This document shows, one piece after another, positions 18,478-28,082 of a stretch of 64,000 nucleotides of DNA (position 1 is the stretch's first letter; every line of letters starts with the position of its first letter). The notes under the pieces were generated by a model. It did not search any database, was not told the DNA's origin, and saw nothing but the letters and a program-made list of their open reading frames with translations. Source of the DNA: Iodobacter violaceini (GTDB lineage: Bacteria; Pseudomonadota; Gammaproteobacteria; Burkholderiales; Chitinibacteraceae); assembly GCF_011601265.1 (NCBI RefSeq), contig NZ_JAAOLX010000003.1, forward strand, positions 248,001 to 312,000, written 5' to 3'. Made by a program: the position numbers and the translations under genes.

Positions 18478-19653
18478 TCAGACAGGAAGCAGTAAATGCC
18501 TGGATTTCATGTCTGCAATGGCTTCTTTGTATATGCCAAGAAGCAAATTAATATTTACTTCAGCACTATAAGAACTCAGGTATTTCTTTCTGGCGTTGTT
18601 TCCCATTTCCAGCATCAAATCAGGGTGATCAGCTGCCCACTGCATTTTTTTTGCTAAATCAGCAGAATCACCAACATTAAATAACAGCCCCGTCACCCCC
18701 TCTTCGACCAGCTCTGCCAAAGCACCAATTCTGCTTGCAATCACAGGCAGGCCATTCATATAAGCCTCAATCAGAGTCATGGGCATATTCTCGTACCAAA
18801 TGCTTGGCAAAATCAGAGCAATGCTTCTTTGCATTTCAGAGCGAACAGCCCCGGCGGATAAAATGCCAAGCTGCTTAATCGCCGGATACTTTGCCAGCAG
18901 ATACGAATCTTCCCCTCCGCCAGCTACACTTAACTGGCCATGCAACTGATGATAAAAAGCGCCGGCTAAAACATGCAGCCCTTTTTCAGGCGAAAGACGA
19001 CCAACAAATAAAAATCCATTACGCTTAACAGCAGCAGGGTTTATGTCCGGTATAAAATTCGGTTTAACACGTATTTTTTCAGCAGGTAAACCACCTTCAA
19101 TAAATTTATTTTTGCAAAATGAATTCAAAGCAATATAACGGCTTACATTTTTCTTATATGTTCCAATGCCACGATGCAAATGAAGCATTCCTGAAACAAC
19201 AGCAGACTGAGAAAAAGAAGAACGATAACAACGGTGAATAACACTACGCCAGGTATTACGTCCAATACAGCGCTCACAGATATTTCCCTTACGTAAAAAC
19301 ATAGCCTGCGGGCATAATAAACGGAAGTTATGCAGAGTTTGCACTACGGGAATTTTGAATTTAGCGGCAACCCAATACAATGAAGGCGAAATTAAAGACA
19401 AAGTGTTATGAACATGAATCACATCAGGCTTAAAACGCTGCAGTAAAATATTTAATTCGCAGTAGGTTTTACCGGACCAAACAGCCTGTTGAAAAATAGA
19501 AAGCCGGCTTAACCCGGATAATTCATCATTATGCCGGGAATAAAGCTCTGCCTGATGCCCATATGACCTCAGCAAAGCAAGCTCATTTTCAACAACTGAA
19601 TCCTCCCCTCCTCTTTGCTGATAAGAATTATGAACAAGCAAAATACGCAACAT
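18478..19653 (-). CDS. Glycosyltransferase family 4 (tandem copy A)
   Basis: 391 residues, paralogue of the following gene. The N-terminus MLRILLVHNSYQQRGGEDSV, the Cys stretch CPQAMFLRKGNICERCIG and the E-x7-E motif in YENMPMTLIEAYMNGLPVIA all match it position for position. The start at 19653 is fixed by a one-base TAATG overlap with the stop of the upstream transferase; the longer reading from 19689 would overlap that gene. The two copies probably add different sugars or linkages after divergence, since identical enzymes would be redundant; that is inference. Confidence 0.9.
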   Translation of the reverse strand: MLRILLVHNSYQQRGGEDSVVENELALLRSYGHQAELYSRHNDELSGLSRLSIFQQAVWSGKTYCELNILLQRFKPDVIHVHNTLSLISPSLYWVAAKFKIPVVQTLHNFRLLCPQAMFLRKGNICERCIGRNTWRSVIHRCYRSSFSQSAVVSGMLHLHRGIGTYKKNVSRYIALNSFCKNKFIEGGLPAEKIRVKPNFIPDINPAAVKRNGFLFVGRLSPEKGLHVLAGAFYHQLHGQLSVAGGGEDSYLLAKYPAIKQLGILSAGAVRSEMQRSIALILPSIWYENMPMTLIEAYMNGLPVIASRIGALAELVEEGVTGLLFNVGDSADLAKKMQWAADHPDLMLEMGNNARKKYLSSYSAEVNINLLLGIYKEAIADMKSRHLLLPV

Positions 19654-20807
19654 TAATCCAATTTCCTGTAAACCGGTTTGTGCAGACAATTCATGATTCC
19701 ATCAGCAAAGTTTTTTGCCATATTCTCTACACTAAATTCTCTGGAGCTTTGCACACAAGCAGCTTTCATTGCCGTTAATTTATTACTGTCGCGCAACAAA
19801 TCAACCACAGCCCCCACGTAGTCTGGCAGTGAATTAATGGCAACAATGCCATTTACCCCATGATTAAGATAAACAAATTCAGGGCTATGCAGACCACAAT
19901 CGGTGGTTAATACCGGAGCAGCACCTACAAACGAATCTAAAATACTTAAACCAATTAAACCAGGATTCAGCATTACATCGGCCACAGCCAAAATTTCAGC
20001 TTTTGCCTCCTCTTTCATCAAACCCACATATTTTGCCCATGGATATTGGACACAAAAGGCTTCAACTAAATGCCGCTGAACACCATCGCCAGCAATAATC
20101 ATTTCAAAATCTTCAATTTCTTTTTTAATTAAAACCAGGGCGTCCAATAGAAAATCAATGCGCTTTTCATGGTAAAAAGACCCCATAAAAACACCTGTCC
20201 TGCTGCCATACAGCCCTAATCTTTTTTTTATGGATTGAATATCATCAATCGCATTAATATGCTGAGTAAGCTTATGGGTATCAATCGAGTTATTGATAAT
20301 GGTAATTCTATCTTCAGGAAAGCCAAACCCGGTAATAAGCGGCCGGCTCATCGATGTATATGCAAACCACCAGTCTGCTTTTTTTGCCGCACGGCGTTTA
20401 AATTTTTCCCGCAAGCTATTTGCATTTCCTTGCAAATTAGCGCCATGGCCCAGCAAAGCAAACTTTATTTTCGTATAAAAATACTGAAATAAAAGATTAA
20501 AAACCAGCTTGTTTTCATGGCTGCAAATAACTAAATCAGCCCCATTTAACTGGTGATGAAATGGCTGCCAGCATATTTTTCCACCCAAAAAATAGTGATT
20601 AGGTAAAGACTCTGCCCAGGCCAAAACACCTGAATCATTCTTAAGCAGCTCTTCCTGATTCGGCAAACCATGCAGTACACGTAAATTGCAGCCCCTGCTT
20701 AATAGCTCAAGCCTTAATGCTTCAAAAAATGGGACGCGATAGTGTGGCAAGCGCCTCTGTACAAAGAGGACCGTTGGAAAATCATTATTAAAATTTTTAT
20801 TTGTCAT
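19653..20807 (-). CDS. Glycosyltransferase family 4 (atypical C-terminal motif)
   Basis: About 384 residues, GT-B fold. The N-terminal domain opens TVLFVQRRLPHYRVPFFEAL, a form typical of EPS transferases. In the donor domain the usual E-x7-E is replaced by NPGLIGLSILDSFVGAAPVL (about 294-313); a PG(L)xGL variant is known in one GT4 subgroup, so this need not mean loss of activity. The start is uncertain: ATG 20807 gives a sensible N-terminus but lacks a ribosome-binding site, while a GTG at 20852 touching the stop of the deacetylase gene would add 15 residues. The stop overlaps the next ATG by one base. Confidence 0.82.
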   Translation of the reverse strand: MTNKNFNNDFPTVLFVQRRLPHYRVPFFEALRLELLSRGCNLRVLHGLPNQEELLKNDSGVLAWAESLPNHYFLGGKICWQPFHHQLNGADLVICSHENKLVFNLLFQYFYTKIKFALLGHGANLQGNANSLREKFKRRAAKKADWWFAYTSMSRPLITGFGFPEDRITIINNSIDTHKLTQHINAIDDIQSIKKRLGLYGSRTGVFMGSFYHEKRIDFLLDALVLIKKEIEDFEMIIAGDGVQRHLVEAFCVQYPWAKYVGLMKEEAKAEILAVADVMLNPGLIGLSILDSFVGAAPVLTTDCGLHSPEFVYLNHGVNGIVAINSLPDYVGAVVDLLRDSNKLTAMKAACVQSSREFSVENMAKNFADGIMNCLHKPVYRKLD

Positions 20808-20851
20808 GATTTTATGGTGAAAAAGCAAAGATGAATAATGCTGATTAAACA

Positions 20852-21565
20852 CTAACTTTTTAGCTGATGAGCTTCAAATAAAGTTAAAGCCTGAATAGGA
20901 TAATGCTCTGTCAGCTTAAAAAAAGACTCAAGTTTGCCCCATAAATCATACTCATCCAGCTCCCAGCTATGCCCCCACAGATGAAAAACAGAAGAATGAT
21001 GATGAGCGGCAGCAAGCTGTGCATCCATAAAACGCATAAACTCTTTCTCTCTCCAGCGCATCCTGACAATATTTAATTTTGATATACGCGGATATTTTAT
21101 TGCGTTTTTAGCCAATACAAATGCACTGTGCGGATAAAACTGGAAACTAGTCGGCATAAGCCAGGCTGATTTGCCTAAATCAAAACACAAATTTTCAACC
21201 GTTCTGGCATAGTCAAAACCAGCAGCCTTCACAGCATGAATCGTACGCGAATCAAAAACGCCACCCGGATAGCAAAAACCATTAATGGCATGCCCCAGAT
21301 CATCTTCAATCGCTGCTTTACCGGCACAAATTTCATGTTTTAAAACATCAGCAGCCAAACCATTTAAATAGCAATGCGTAAGCGTATGGCCGCCAATTTC
21401 AAAATTCTGATTCAGCCGCCTTAGCTGCTCTTTTGCTAAAACTTCACGGCCTTCTTTATTGGAAGCCGGTACAAAAAATGTACCCTTTAAATTATATTTA
21501 CACAGCATATCCGCAAGGCGCAGGTCTGAGGGATGACCATCATCCCAGGATGTTAAAAACAACAT
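20852..21565 (-). CDS. Polysaccharide deacetylase (NodB-fold, CE4-type)
   Basis: 237 residues. The NodB homology fold removes N- or O-acetyl groups using a metal. The first motif is TSWDDGHPSD at about residues 4-13 (catalytic and metal Asp pair), and the second is GGHTLTH (about 58-64), giving the two metal His. CYPGGVFDSRT is the third region. There is no signal peptide: the enzyme starts MLFLTSWDD directly, unlike periplasmic PgaB-type enzymes, so it may act on a lipid-linked or nucleotide-linked sugar in the cytoplasm. The ATG at 21565 has a G-rich site upstream; a longer in-frame reading to 21631 would run into the polymerase gene end. Confidence 0.85.
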   Translation of the reverse strand: MLFLTSWDDGHPSDLRLADMLCKYNLKGTFFVPASNKEGREVLAKEQLRRLNQNFEIGGHTLTHCYLNGLAADVLKHEICAGKAAIEDDLGHAINGFCYPGGVFDSRTIHAVKAAGFDYARTVENLCFDLGKSAWLMPTSFQFYPHSAFVLAKNAIKYPRISKLNIVRMRWREKEFMRFMDAQLAAAHHHSSVFHLWGHSWELDEYDLWGKLESFFKLTEHYPIQALTLFEAHQLKS

Positions 21566-21590
21566 AAAGCCCCCCGCACAAAGCAAAGAA

Positions 21591-22802
21591 TCAAAAAAGA
21601 AACATCCAGGATTGAATGGACCTGTTAACAAAAGAATAAATAGTTAAAGGAAACCCCAGGTCAGAGGATGAAATTCTGTAATTAGTATAAAAACCGCCCA
21701 GTAATAAAATAAAAACAGAAAGGGCATTAAAATAAATAAACGACACCATACGGCTTAACACAACGACAATAAAAAAAGCACGAAACCACTCAACATAAAA
21801 ATACATTCGCAGCAAAGGCAAAGGCTCAGGAGAAACCCCCAGCAAAAACCCCATATAAGATGCAACAAAAATATAAAAAATACTTTTTACAACTGACTGC
21901 AGTTTAATCGAGTATACAGAAAATAAGAATGAGAATAATAAAATTGCATCATAGAGATAAACCAGCGGGTTAACCGTACCATCGCCCTTACCCGCATTAT
22001 CCTCGCTGATAAAATAGCCGGACTTTACATAAAACAAGCCCATTAAGAGAGAAACAACAAATGCAAAAAGCCAGCTGCTCCTGAATGGAACCCTGGATAA
22101 TAAATAAGACAATGAGAAAATGCCCAATACAATAGCAGCTGACTGATGCGTGAATACGGAAAGAACTAAAAAAAATATTGCAGAACGTTTATTGCTGGTC
22201 AGTAATAAAACCATGCCACAAAACAATAATACTGAAGCCATTTCCTGGCGAACAAGGTGCAAAACCAGACTGGGCGTAACACTCAGCAGAACAGCGGCAA
22301 TCACTACAATATTTTGCTGCCAGGAAATAACAGAGAAGTATTTGCTTAATTTAAATAATGAAAAAGTAAACACACTATAAAAAATTGTTGATATCACCAG
22401 GGCCAATGCAGTGACATTAGCCCCGCTGGCTCTCGATAAAACAAATGACAAAAAATAGTATACAGGCTCAGTATATTTAATAGTAAAAGGCCCGTAAGCA
22501 TGGCCATAATAAGATAAAAAATCGATCGACAGCAGGGCACGGTAATGTTGCGTATACCAATTCCAGTCACCTGAAACAGGTTTAAAAAAGATGATCATTG
22601 AATAAAAAGAAAGAAAAATAAATATCAGAATAGAAATTCTGACCTTATCACTTTCAAACACCAGCGATAAAAAAAACAACGCCGCTAAAACAGACAAGAA
22701 AGGGGAAAAATAATAGAAAAACAAAACTGAAAAAAACATCACAGTTACATTTAATATTTCAGTTGTTTTTAAATGTTTCCATTTATTTATAAGAAATTCC
22801 AT
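21591..22802 (-). CDS. EpsG-family EPS polymerase (Wzy-type)
   Basis: 403 residues, mostly hydrophobic with about ten or more predicted membrane helices and markedly AT-rich coding sequence. The EpsG family (Bacillus EpsG and related) joins repeat units at the outer face of the inner membrane. The first periplasmic loop has the family-typical SGDWNWYTQHYRAL (about 76-89) and the next segment YTEPVYYFLSFVLSRASG. The start ATG is preceded by GGAAGGCGG. It sits between GT2 and the deacetylase in the sugar-specific middle of the locus. The name EpsG of this polymerase family must not be confused with the epsG kinase of this same locus. Confidence 0.85.
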   Translation of the reverse strand: MEFLINKWKHLKTTEILNVTVMFFSVLFFYYFSPFLSVLAALFFLSLVFESDKVRISILIFIFLSFYSMIIFFKPVSGDWNWYTQHYRALLSIDFLSYYGHAYGPFTIKYTEPVYYFLSFVLSRASGANVTALALVISTIFYSVFTFSLFKLSKYFSVISWQQNIVVIAAVLLSVTPSLVLHLVRQEMASVLLFCGMVLLLTSNKRSAIFFLVLSVFTHQSAAIVLGIFSLSYLLSRVPFRSSWLFAFVVSLLMGLFYVKSGYFISEDNAGKGDGTVNPLVYLYDAILLFSFLFSVYSIKLQSVVKSIFYIFVASYMGFLLGVSPEPLPLLRMYFYVEWFRAFFIVVVLSRMVSFIYFNALSVFILLLGGFYTNYRISSSDLGFPLTIYSFVNRSIQSWMFLF

Positions 22803-22847
22803 TAACCGCCTTCCAAACCCTGCACAGATTAATCACAAGCACTCAGT

Positions 22848-23705
22848 TTATTTAGGTGAAGATTTAAAAATCTGCCCCCAGAATTTGATATACGGCCATA
22901 TAAAATAAAGAGGAGCTAATATACCGCCATGCTTAAATGTAAAATGAAGCCATGATTTTGGAGGCAGCTCTTTCCGGCTTAACATCTTATCCCAGCGTGT
23001 CAGCAGCCCCAGTGATGCGTCTTTAGATGTGCCCTTATCCGAATTTTGGCCGCATATCCCTACAATTTCAGGGGCAGTAAAAATCTTTATTCCCAGCTTT
23101 TTAGCCGTTAAAGCATAATCAATATCGCCCATTGCATGCTCATATTTAATATCTAAATTACCAATTTTTTGCACATCTGCTCTGGCAATTAAAACGGCAT
23201 TGCCATTCATTGCATCGCATTCTATTGATGCGTGCTCCTGGTAGACTCTCTGATATGAAAATTTTCTGAATGAGCTGATACTTTTCAAACCGCCATATGA
23301 AACATCACTTCCATCTGAAGTTGTACAGCCGACGATGATTCCACTGTTACCATATTTATTTTTTAATTCAATACCTGCACTACACATTACTTTTAAAGCA
23401 TTTTCATTTAAATCAGTATCATCATTTAGCCACAAAATATGCTCAAATTCTTCTTTTACCGCCTCTGTGACGGCTAAAGCCATACCACGGCACCAGTATA
23501 AATTTCCACTGCCCCGAATAACTCTGACCCAGCTATAGGATTGCTCAATCGCCTGAGCCGTGCCATCGGTACTTGCATCATCCACCAAAACTGCACTGTA
23601 TGTCAGCCCTGCCGCTTTTGCTGCGCGCTCAAAAAATGCTAAAGAATTAATTGTTTTTTCTTTTCTGTTAAAAGAGGTAAGCACTGCAATAACATCAACA
23701 CTCAT
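22848..23705 (-). CDS. Glycosyltransferase family 2
   Basis: 285 residues, GT-A fold inverting transferase, similar to the rhamnosyltransferase-like GT2 group. The N-terminus VIAVLTSFNRKEKT begins the nucleotide-binding domain, AVLVDDASTDGT (about 38-49) gives the first Asp pair, and ILWLNDDTDLNENAL (about 89-103) the metal-binding DxD. ALTAKKLGIKIFTAPE and a C-terminal segment with no clear membrane helix follow. It is probably cytoplasmic, membrane-associated, adding one sugar to the repeat unit. The start is preceded by GAGA. It is the only GT-A enzyme in the locus. Sugar specificity is unknown. Confidence 0.9.
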   Translation of the reverse strand: MSVDVIAVLTSFNRKEKTINSLAFFERAAKAAGLTYSAVLVDDASTDGTAQAIEQSYSWVRVIRGSGNLYWCRGMALAVTEAVKEEFEHILWLNDDTDLNENALKVMCSAGIELKNKYGNSGIIVGCTTSDGSDVSYGGLKSISSFRKFSYQRVYQEHASIECDAMNGNAVLIARADVQKIGNLDIKYEHAMGDIDYALTAKKLGIKIFTAPEIVGICGQNSDKGTSKDASLGLLTRWDKMLSRKELPPKSWLHFTFKHGGILAPLYFIWPYIKFWGQIFKSSPK

Positions 23706-23735
23706 TATTTATCTCAATAAATTCAACGTAAAGAG

Positions 23736-25748
23736 TCAGTATGTGCCTGGAATTAAAGTGAGGTCGCCCTGATAAAAACCCTTCTTAATAGCAGGAGATA
23801 CAGGAGACAAAATATAATCCAGCGGATTGTTGTTTTGAAGAATACTGTTATTTAAAAAAACAACATCGCTCTCTCTGTAAAATTCACTCATAACAATACC
23901 TGAGCGTGCATCAGGGGAAATATCTGCATTAGCAAAACCAAGCACAATATTTCTATTAGCAACATTATACTTTGGCTTGCCAAACTCATCTTGCAATATA
24001 TTTTTTAAATTAACATATCGCTCAGTATAAGGGGACTGATTATAAGGGACTGCAGTCAGTGTCCTTAATTGCTCAGCCGTAGGCTTACTGCCCAGCCCCC
24101 TTGCATCCAGATGAATTGGAGGGGCACTATTGATAAATAAATTATCCTCTACGATATTGTCGCGGCCACCGCCAATAAAAACAGCTTGTGGAACATTTAA
24201 AAAAGTATTTTTTACAACAAATATTCCACTGACAAGATCATCTAAATATACCCCTTTTACCTCAAACTGCTTATTCACCGGGCCAATACGGGTGAAAAAA
24301 TTATTGCTGATGATTGTCCCTCTGGAAGTTAAATCCTGCCCGGTATAAATAGCACCAGCATCACTGGTATCCAGAACTACATCAGAAATATAGTTATTCT
24401 CGATCAGATGATCATTACCAAGAAAGAAAATTGCAGAATGCGATCCTTCAGAAATAGAGTTGGCAGATACAATTTGCCCAACCCCCCCCAGAGATACCGC
24501 ATAACGATAAGATTGCCCAAAACGGTTAAAATTTTTGATCTGCGAGCTTTTAACAAAATTACCACCTGCCTCTAAAGTCTGACGATTCCCCCCCCCCAAA
24601 GACACAGCACCTTCTCCTGTGTCATTAATTTTGGAATTAATCAAACCCGATTTAACAGAATTTCTGAAAACAAAAGCCGTATTACCCGTTAATTTGGTTG
24701 TTGTCCGGTCAAAAATAACTTGCGAGCAAGCTTCGCACACCACCGCATCGCCCCTTGATTTTTCAAAATTAATACCTGTTACACTGACAAAACCAGAATT
24801 AGTAATTGTAAATAAATTTTCTGCAACTGAAACTTCAACATTTTCCAGATTGGCATTTTCAGGAGGAATAAAATAAATAACACCAGTATCTGCGGTTAAA
24901 TACCATTCGCTGTAATTATCCAGTTCATAAATTGCATTTTCTACAAAAACTCTTTGCCCGCCAATAATTCCATACAGAGCCCCTTTTCCGCCAAGCTCTA
25001 TCATGCCGTTTACAATATCAATTTTTTTGACAGGTAAAGTTTCAGACGCCCAGTCATATTGCCAGTATGCAAAAACATTCATAAGCGGCTCTTTTAGCCA
25101 TCTTGAAAGTCTTTGCCCCTCAATTGAAAAATGAGTTTTATCCGCTGCAGGAATAAGACGCGAGCGGATAGTTTTTGAAAACCCCTTATCAGGCCAGCGG
25201 GCAAGTGTCATTGGCTTATTATCAATAAACAGCTCAGTTGTTACAGGCCGGGTTGGCCAACCAAAACCTTTCTCCCGGACAGGGGCTGTATTTGGCAATA
25301 TATTTTTAACCACAGCCGCAAAAACTTTTTTATCCATCCCGGCTTGGAAGCGTGAATCAGCACGGGTATCAACAGGGTAAAATTTTGATATTTTTTGTGC
25401 GCCAGAAATAACTACATTTCCAGAGGCAGTAATCGATAAAGAATTAGCCTCAGATTTTGCCGGCCAGACAATATTTAATGCTTTATTTAAACGGTAAATA
25501 CCTTCACTGAACTCAATATTAACCGAAGCATTTTCTTTAATAATCATTTCAAAAAAATATGGATTTGAAATTAATTTATCTAAATCATTAAAATAAACAG
25601 AGCACTCCTGGTGATACTCAAAATTACAAGCCGGAATGCTCATATTTTTGCTTTCGGCATCCTGAACAAGCAACATTTTCATCTCAGCACCAGCGAAACT
25701 GGCTGACTGAAAAAAATATAAACAGATAGCAAATAAAATATACTTCAT
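23736..25748 (-). CDS. Secreted right-handed beta-helix protein (GH141-like)
   Basis: 670 residues with a signal peptide (MKYILFAICLYFFQSASFA, cleavage after about residue 19-21). After an N-terminal segment with ELFIDNKPMTLARWPDKGF (about 182-200), the chain is a run of Asn-rich beta-helix coils (about 320-600). Conserved stretches are TSDAGAIYTGQDLTSRG, VYLDDLVSGI, FIGGGRDNIVEDN and IHLDARGLG, which resemble proteins assigned to glycoside hydrolase family 141 and its unclassified relatives. Family members include an alpha-L-fucosidase and a xylanase. Predicted periplasmic or outer, acting on the EPS as lyase, hydrolase or epimerase. The ribosome-binding site AGGTGG is good. Activity is unproven; WcaM of the colanic acid locus is a possible functional parallel. 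Confidence 0.72.
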   Translation of the reverse strand: MKYILFAICLYFFQSASFAGAEMKMLLVQDAESKNMSIPACNFEYHQECSVYFNDLDKLISNPYFFEMIIKENASVNIEFSEGIYRLNKALNIVWPAKSEANSLSITASGNVVISGAQKISKFYPVDTRADSRFQAGMDKKVFAAVVKNILPNTAPVREKGFGWPTRPVTTELFIDNKPMTLARWPDKGFSKTIRSRLIPAADKTHFSIEGQRLSRWLKEPLMNVFAYWQYDWASETLPVKKIDIVNGMIELGGKGALYGIIGGQRVFVENAIYELDNYSEWYLTADTGVIYFIPPENANLENVEVSVAENLFTITNSGFVSVTGINFEKSRGDAVVCEACSQVIFDRTTTKLTGNTAFVFRNSVKSGLINSKINDTGEGAVSLGGGNRQTLEAGGNFVKSSQIKNFNRFGQSYRYAVSLGGVGQIVSANSISEGSHSAIFFLGNDHLIENNYISDVVLDTSDAGAIYTGQDLTSRGTIISNNFFTRIGPVNKQFEVKGVYLDDLVSGIFVVKNTFLNVPQAVFIGGGRDNIVEDNLFINSAPPIHLDARGLGSKPTAEQLRTLTAVPYNQSPYTERYVNLKNILQDEFGKPKYNVANRNIVLGFANADISPDARSGIVMSEFYRESDVVFLNNSILQNNNPLDYILSPVSPAIKKGFYQGDLTLIPGTY

Positions 25749-25794
25749 CAGACCACCTGCATTTATGTAAGATACACTTCAATAAAACAGACGA

Positions 25795-26886
25795 TTACAC
25801 GGCTTTATAGAGAGCCGAGTAAGCTGAAACCCCTTTTTCTACAGAAAAGTGCTTTGCAGCTATATCATGATAAGCAGCTGCACTTAATTTATACATATCT
25901 CTGTTATTAATAAATTTATCAATCACAATATGTAAGTTTTCAGCATAGGCGTCTGTATATAACAAATCAGGAAAAAATGATTTAAAATCCGACAAGCCAG
26001 GGCAATCACTAAAAACTGACGGCAAATTAGTTGAAAGCGCTTCTAATGCAGCGATTCCAAACCCTTCAAACCTGGAGGGCATCACATAAAAATCAGCAGC
26101 GTGCAATGCGGTTAAAGGGTCCTGCCTGCCTGCAAATATCACTTTTTTATTAATTCCCAGTTTTTCTGTCAGAAATTTTTCATTTCCGTCTTCAGCTTCA
26201 TGACCAATATGAAGATATTTTAATTTATCAAACGATAATCTGGCGATTGCATGTAAAACTGCTTCATGATTTTTTGCATATGCACAATTACCGACACTGA
26301 CCATTACAATATCATCATCATCCAGGCCAAATGCTGCACGGGCAAGGTTTTTTTCCTGTACCGAGGGTACTTTAAAATAATCTAAAGCGGCCCAATTATA
26401 AATCAGCTTCGTTTCAATTCCGAATCGCTGAAACTCATTTTTAGCAACGCTGTCAGAAATTGACACAAACTGAACGCCTAGCTGGCTTAAGTGCTTCCGC
26501 TGAAATTTTCTTTTAAGAAGTAATAATCCATCAAATATAAAATTACTGTGCACTGTTCTTATTATTTTCTTTTTCAGCGTCAATAGCGAAAGTATTGTCC
26601 AATAACTTGCGCCTTCTGCATGCTGATGAATCACATCATACTTTCCATCACGAACAAATTGATTCAGTTTTAAAAAAAAGCCGGGCCGCTTATTATTATG
26701 GATATGAAAAACACCGTAGCCTGCATTTTTTAATTGTGGAGCATAGCTGCCAATATTTTCACCTGTGGCCAGAATGTCGCATTCAATGCCCAAATCAGCC
26801 CAATAGGGGGCGGCATGCAAGAGCATTGTTTCTGCGCCAGAAGGCTTTAGCTCATTGAGAATATGCAGAACACGTTTATTTTTCAT
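25795..26886 (-). CDS. Glycosyltransferase family 4
   Basis: 363 residues, GT-B fold. The N-terminus RVLHILNELKPSGAETMLL (about 5-23) is the standard acceptor-domain opening with the Gly before the helix. The donor domain has the E-x7-E motif in SRFEGFGIAALEALSTNLPS (about 275-294). The ATG overlaps the stop of the upstream GT4 gene by four bases (26883-26886), so the two are coupled. It adds one sugar to the lipid-linked repeat; donor unknown. The base composition is AT-rich like its neighbours. Confidence 0.9.
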   Translation of the reverse strand: MKNKRVLHILNELKPSGAETMLLHAAPYWADLGIECDILATGENIGSYAPQLKNAGYGVFHIHNNKRPGFFLKLNQFVRDGKYDVIHQHAEGASYWTILSLLTLKKKIIRTVHSNFIFDGLLLLKRKFQRKHLSQLGVQFVSISDSVAKNEFQRFGIETKLIYNWAALDYFKVPSVQEKNLARAAFGLDDDDIVMVSVGNCAYAKNHEAVLHAIARLSFDKLKYLHIGHEAEDGNEKFLTEKLGINKKVIFAGRQDPLTALHAADFYVMPSRFEGFGIAALEALSTNLPSVFSDCPGLSDFKSFFPDLLYTDAYAENLHIVIDKFINNRDMYKLSAAAYHDIAAKHFSVEKGVSAYSALYKAV

Positions 26887-28073
26887 TTAAAGGCCACTAT
26901 CTTTTTATATTGCTCTATATACTGTTTTGTTACTGCCTGCACTGAAAAATAATTCTTTGCCCTTCTCAGCCCTGCATCAGCACAATACTGGTATTTTTCT
27001 TTATCACTTAATAAATAGTTAAGTGCCTTTAATATTTCATCCACACTTTGCACATCCGCTAATATGCCGGCCTCTTCAACAACCCAAGGCACTGCCCCGC
27101 TATTTTTTCCGGCAACAACAGGCACGCCAACGGCCATTGCTTCAGCTAAAGTCATACCAAAAGATTCTTCTAGTGATGGGTGCAGTAAAATCGTAAAGTT
27201 TTTAATTGCATCTTTAATGGCCTGATATGGCTGGGCACCAAAAAAGTGAAATGAATCAAGGCAATCATGTTGCTCAGCCCATTGCCAGGCGGCTTCTCCC
27301 TGCCCCATTCCAGGCCCGTATAAATGCATAGCGATATCTGGCCGTATTTTTTTAAGCGCTGATAATGCAGCCATTCCTGCGGCCGCATTTTTTAGCCTGG
27401 ACCAGTTATTAATAATCATGCCGATGACTATTTCTGTTTTTTCTGCGGCAGCCGCCGTAAACAAATCTGCAGGCAATGGGTTTGGAATAACAGCAATGCT
27501 TGCACGATGCATCCAGCTGATTTTTTCCACAATATATGGAGAAACAGCTGAAAGATATTTTGCCCGCATTAAAACACGGTGGGCCATCAGCAATCGTCCA
27601 AGCCGGTACAGATCAGGCATTAATCTTAAAATTTGCCATGGCGCATCATGGCAAGTAATCAGCACCGGAATATTTGAATTTTGTGCCGCCCATGCAAATT
27701 CATATGTCCAGTGAGCATGCAAAATATCCACACCGCTGGCCTGAATAGCTTTAAGCAGGCAACGGCGCTCCAGCGCAAATAAATCCAGCATTCGCCCATG
27801 TAATCCGCGATCTGATCTGAATCCTTTACGGCGTAAAGGAACCTGGTATAAAGAAAATTGCCCATGCTTTGTCAGTACAAACTCTGCAGCATTTGGATCT
27901 AAACCTGGCTCCGTTGTAAAGGCAGAAACCTGATATCCCAGATTAAGCAGCTCATCAATCAGGCTGATCAGCAGGGAAGAGCCCTGCATTTCTTTTGCTG
28001 CCTGCTCACTTGCATCAGGCAGCAAATAAGCAATATCTGCAAAAGATATAGGACCCACAATGCCTATATGCAT
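26883..28073 (-). CDS. Glycosyltransferase family 4
   Basis: 396 residues, GT-B fold. It opens MHIGIVGPISFADIAYLL and carries ILHAHWTYEFAW (about 108-120) and an E-x7-E motif in HPSLEESFGMTLAEAMAVG (about 289-307). The start is set at the second ATG (28073): the AGGA at 28080-28083 lies directly against the first ATG (28079) but has ideal seven-base spacing to the second. It follows the flippase gene closely and overlaps the next GT4 gene by four bases. Donor and acceptor are unknown. Confidence 0.9.
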   Translation of the reverse strand: MHIGIVGPISFADIAYLLPDASEQAAKEMQGSSLLISLIDELLNLGYQVSAFTTEPGLDPNAAEFVLTKHGQFSLYQVPLRRKGFRSDRGLHGRMLDLFALERRCLLKAIQASGVDILHAHWTYEFAWAAQNSNIPVLITCHDAPWQILRLMPDLYRLGRLLMAHRVLMRAKYLSAVSPYIVEKISWMHRASIAVIPNPLPADLFTAAAAEKTEIVIGMIINNWSRLKNAAAGMAALSALKKIRPDIAMHLYGPGMGQGEAAWQWAEQHDCLDSFHFFGAQPYQAIKDAIKNFTILLHPSLEESFGMTLAEAMAVGVPVVAGKNSGAVPWVVEEAGILADVQSVDEILKALNYLLSDKEKYQYCADAGLRRAKNYFSVQAVTKQYIEQYKKIVAFK

Positions 28074-28082
28074 AGCCATTTC

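Noticed and set aside
19653-20807. Loss of the E-x7-E motif taken as a sign of an inactive transferase
   Set aside because: The replacement pattern is known in a GT4 subgroup, so it is not evidence of inactivity.
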